This document shows positions 5,111-5,667 of a stretch of 5,667 nucleotides of DNA, one piece after another. Where the stretch lies: positions 1-5,667 of the forward strand of contig JAKAZX010000276.1 in NCBI GenBank assembly GCA_021826485.1, in the 5' to 3' direction. Both the position numbers and the translations under genes were made by a program. This DNA comes from Pseudomonadota bacterium. Its GTDB lineage: Bacteria > Pseudomonadota > Alphaproteobacteria > Acetobacterales > Acetobacteraceae. The notes under the pieces are model-generated. The model saw only the letters and a program-made list of their open reading frames with translations. It searched no databases and had not been told where the DNA came from. Every line of letters starts with the position of its first letter. The first letter of the stretch is position 1.

Positions 5111-5667
5111 GTGATCGACAAGCTCGAGTACCTGCTGGCATTGGCGGAGGCCCGGCATTTCGGCCGCGCCGCCGCCGCCTGCGGCACCACGCAGCCGACG
5201 CTTTCGGCCGGCATCAAGCAGTTGGAGGAGACGCTGGGCGTGCTGCTGGTGGAGCGCGGCAGCCGCTTCCGCGGCTTCACCGCGGCCGGGGAGCGGACGC
5301 TGGACTGGGCGCGGCGGATCGTGGGTGATGAGCGGGCGCTGCGCCAGGAGATGATGGCCCTGCGCTCGGCGGTGGCCGGCGAATTGCGGCTGGCGGCGAT
5401 CCCGACCGCGATGCCCATGCTGGCGCGGCTGACCGCGCCGTTCGCCTTGCAGCATCCGCAGGTGCGGCTGGTCATCCTGTCGCGCACCTCCGACGAGGTG
5501 CTGTCGCTGCTGGAGAACCTGGAGGCGGATGCCGGCGTCACCTATCTGGACAACGAGCCGCTGGGCCGCGTCGTCACCGTGCCGCTGTACCGGGAGCGGT
5601 TCCGCCTGATCTGCCGCACCGGCGGCGCCTTCGCCGGCCGGCGGGCGGTGCGCTGGGCGGAACTGGC
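5111..5667 (+). CDS. LysR-type transcriptional regulator, N-terminal 185 residues (3' end outside window)
   Basis: This is a DNA-binding regulator with an N-terminal winged helix-turn-helix and a C-terminal effector-binding domain. The family is usually about 300 residues, so over a third is missing past the window edge. The helix-turn-helix is clear: HFGRAAAACGTTQPTLSAGI (16-35), followed by KQLEETLGVLLVERGSRF (36-53) and a linker helix to about 85. The effector domain begins at LRLAAIPTAMPML, and the fragment includes AGVTYLDNEPLGR. I place the start at the GTG 5111-5113, because a TAG in the same frame at 5099-5101 rules out any start further upstream and the family normally begins at this point. 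The ribosome binding site is poor, with only AGG at 5107-5109. The sequence resembles LysR regulators I remember beside NAD-dependent formate dehydrogenase (fds) operons; that is memory, not a search. It is divergent from gdhA, the usual layout for a LysR regulator and its target, so both targets remain possible. Confidence 0.93.
   Translation, partial: MIDKLEYLLALAEARHFGRAAAACGTTQPTLSAGIKQLEETLGVLLVERGSRFRGFTAAGERTLDWARRIVGDERALRQEMMALRSAVAGELRLAAIPTAMPMLARLTAPFALQHPQVRLVILSRTSDEVLSLLENLEADAGVTYLDNEPLGRVVTVPLYRERFRLICRTGGAFAGRRAVRWAEL

Noticed and set aside
3552..5114. A 520-codon open frame on the plus strand opposite ppa and gdhA
   Set aside because: It is antisense to two confidently identified enzymes, its translation is His/Arg/Gly-rich with no recognisable domain, and long antisense frames are expected in DNA this GC-rich.
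5025..5141. An N-terminal extension of gdhA to 5141
   Set aside because: The extra 39 residues do not look like the family N-terminus, would consume the whole divergent control region and would overlap the lysR start; the ATG at 5024 has a ribosome binding site.
1..5667. Mobile elements, CRISPR arrays, tRNA or rRNA genes and integration sites
   Set aside because: I saw no transposase or integrase reading frame, no regularly spaced repeats and no tRNA-like cloverleaf or rRNA motif; gene order and codon use look like a stable chromosomal core.

Overview
This is a gene-dense, very GC-rich chromosomal window with strongly G/C-biased third codon positions and arginine used almost to the exclusion of lysine in some proteins. 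The protein sequences and this base composition suggest an alphaproteobacterium, most likely Rhodospirillales/Acetobacteraceae. That assignment rests on composition and remembered sequence resemblance, not on a database search. I see no mobile element, phage gene, CRISPR array, tRNA or rRNA, and no gene-free stretch over 300 bases.

Left part, plus strand (1-2360): the 3' three quarters of aroC (chorismate synthase, cut by the window edge); a 99-bp gap holding a 10-bp-stem hairpin; a 398-residue protein of unknown function, here called orf398; and a 51-residue small protein (orf51) with a strong ribosome binding site. A candidate EcfG-type (general stress) promoter lies in front of orf51. Plus- and minus-strand genes converge at 2360/2371, with only 10 bp between the stop codons.

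Right part, minus strand (5024 down to 2371): transcription runs gdhA (glutamate dehydrogenase), then ppa (family I inorganic pyrophosphatase), then an FMN-binding pyridoxamine 5'-phosphate oxidase-like protein. The gaps are 73 and 64 bp. A 7-bp all-G/C hairpin after gdhA probably limits read-through, and a promoter-like element for ppa overlaps that hairpin. The three genes are therefore co-directional but not necessarily one transcript.

Far right, plus strand (5111-5667): the first 185 codons of a LysR-type regulator, divergent from gdhA across 86 bp and cut by the window edge. The divergent layout makes gdhA a possible target. However, the sequence reminds me of LysR regulators found next to formate dehydrogenase (fds) operons, so its real target may lie beyond the window.

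Functionally this is mostly core metabolism: aromatic amino acid precursor synthesis, ammonia assimilation or glutamate catabolism, and pyrophosphate removal. The real unknowns are orf398 and orf51. I did not find a convincing novel multi-gene system; the more interesting signals are those two genes and the small intergenic structures.
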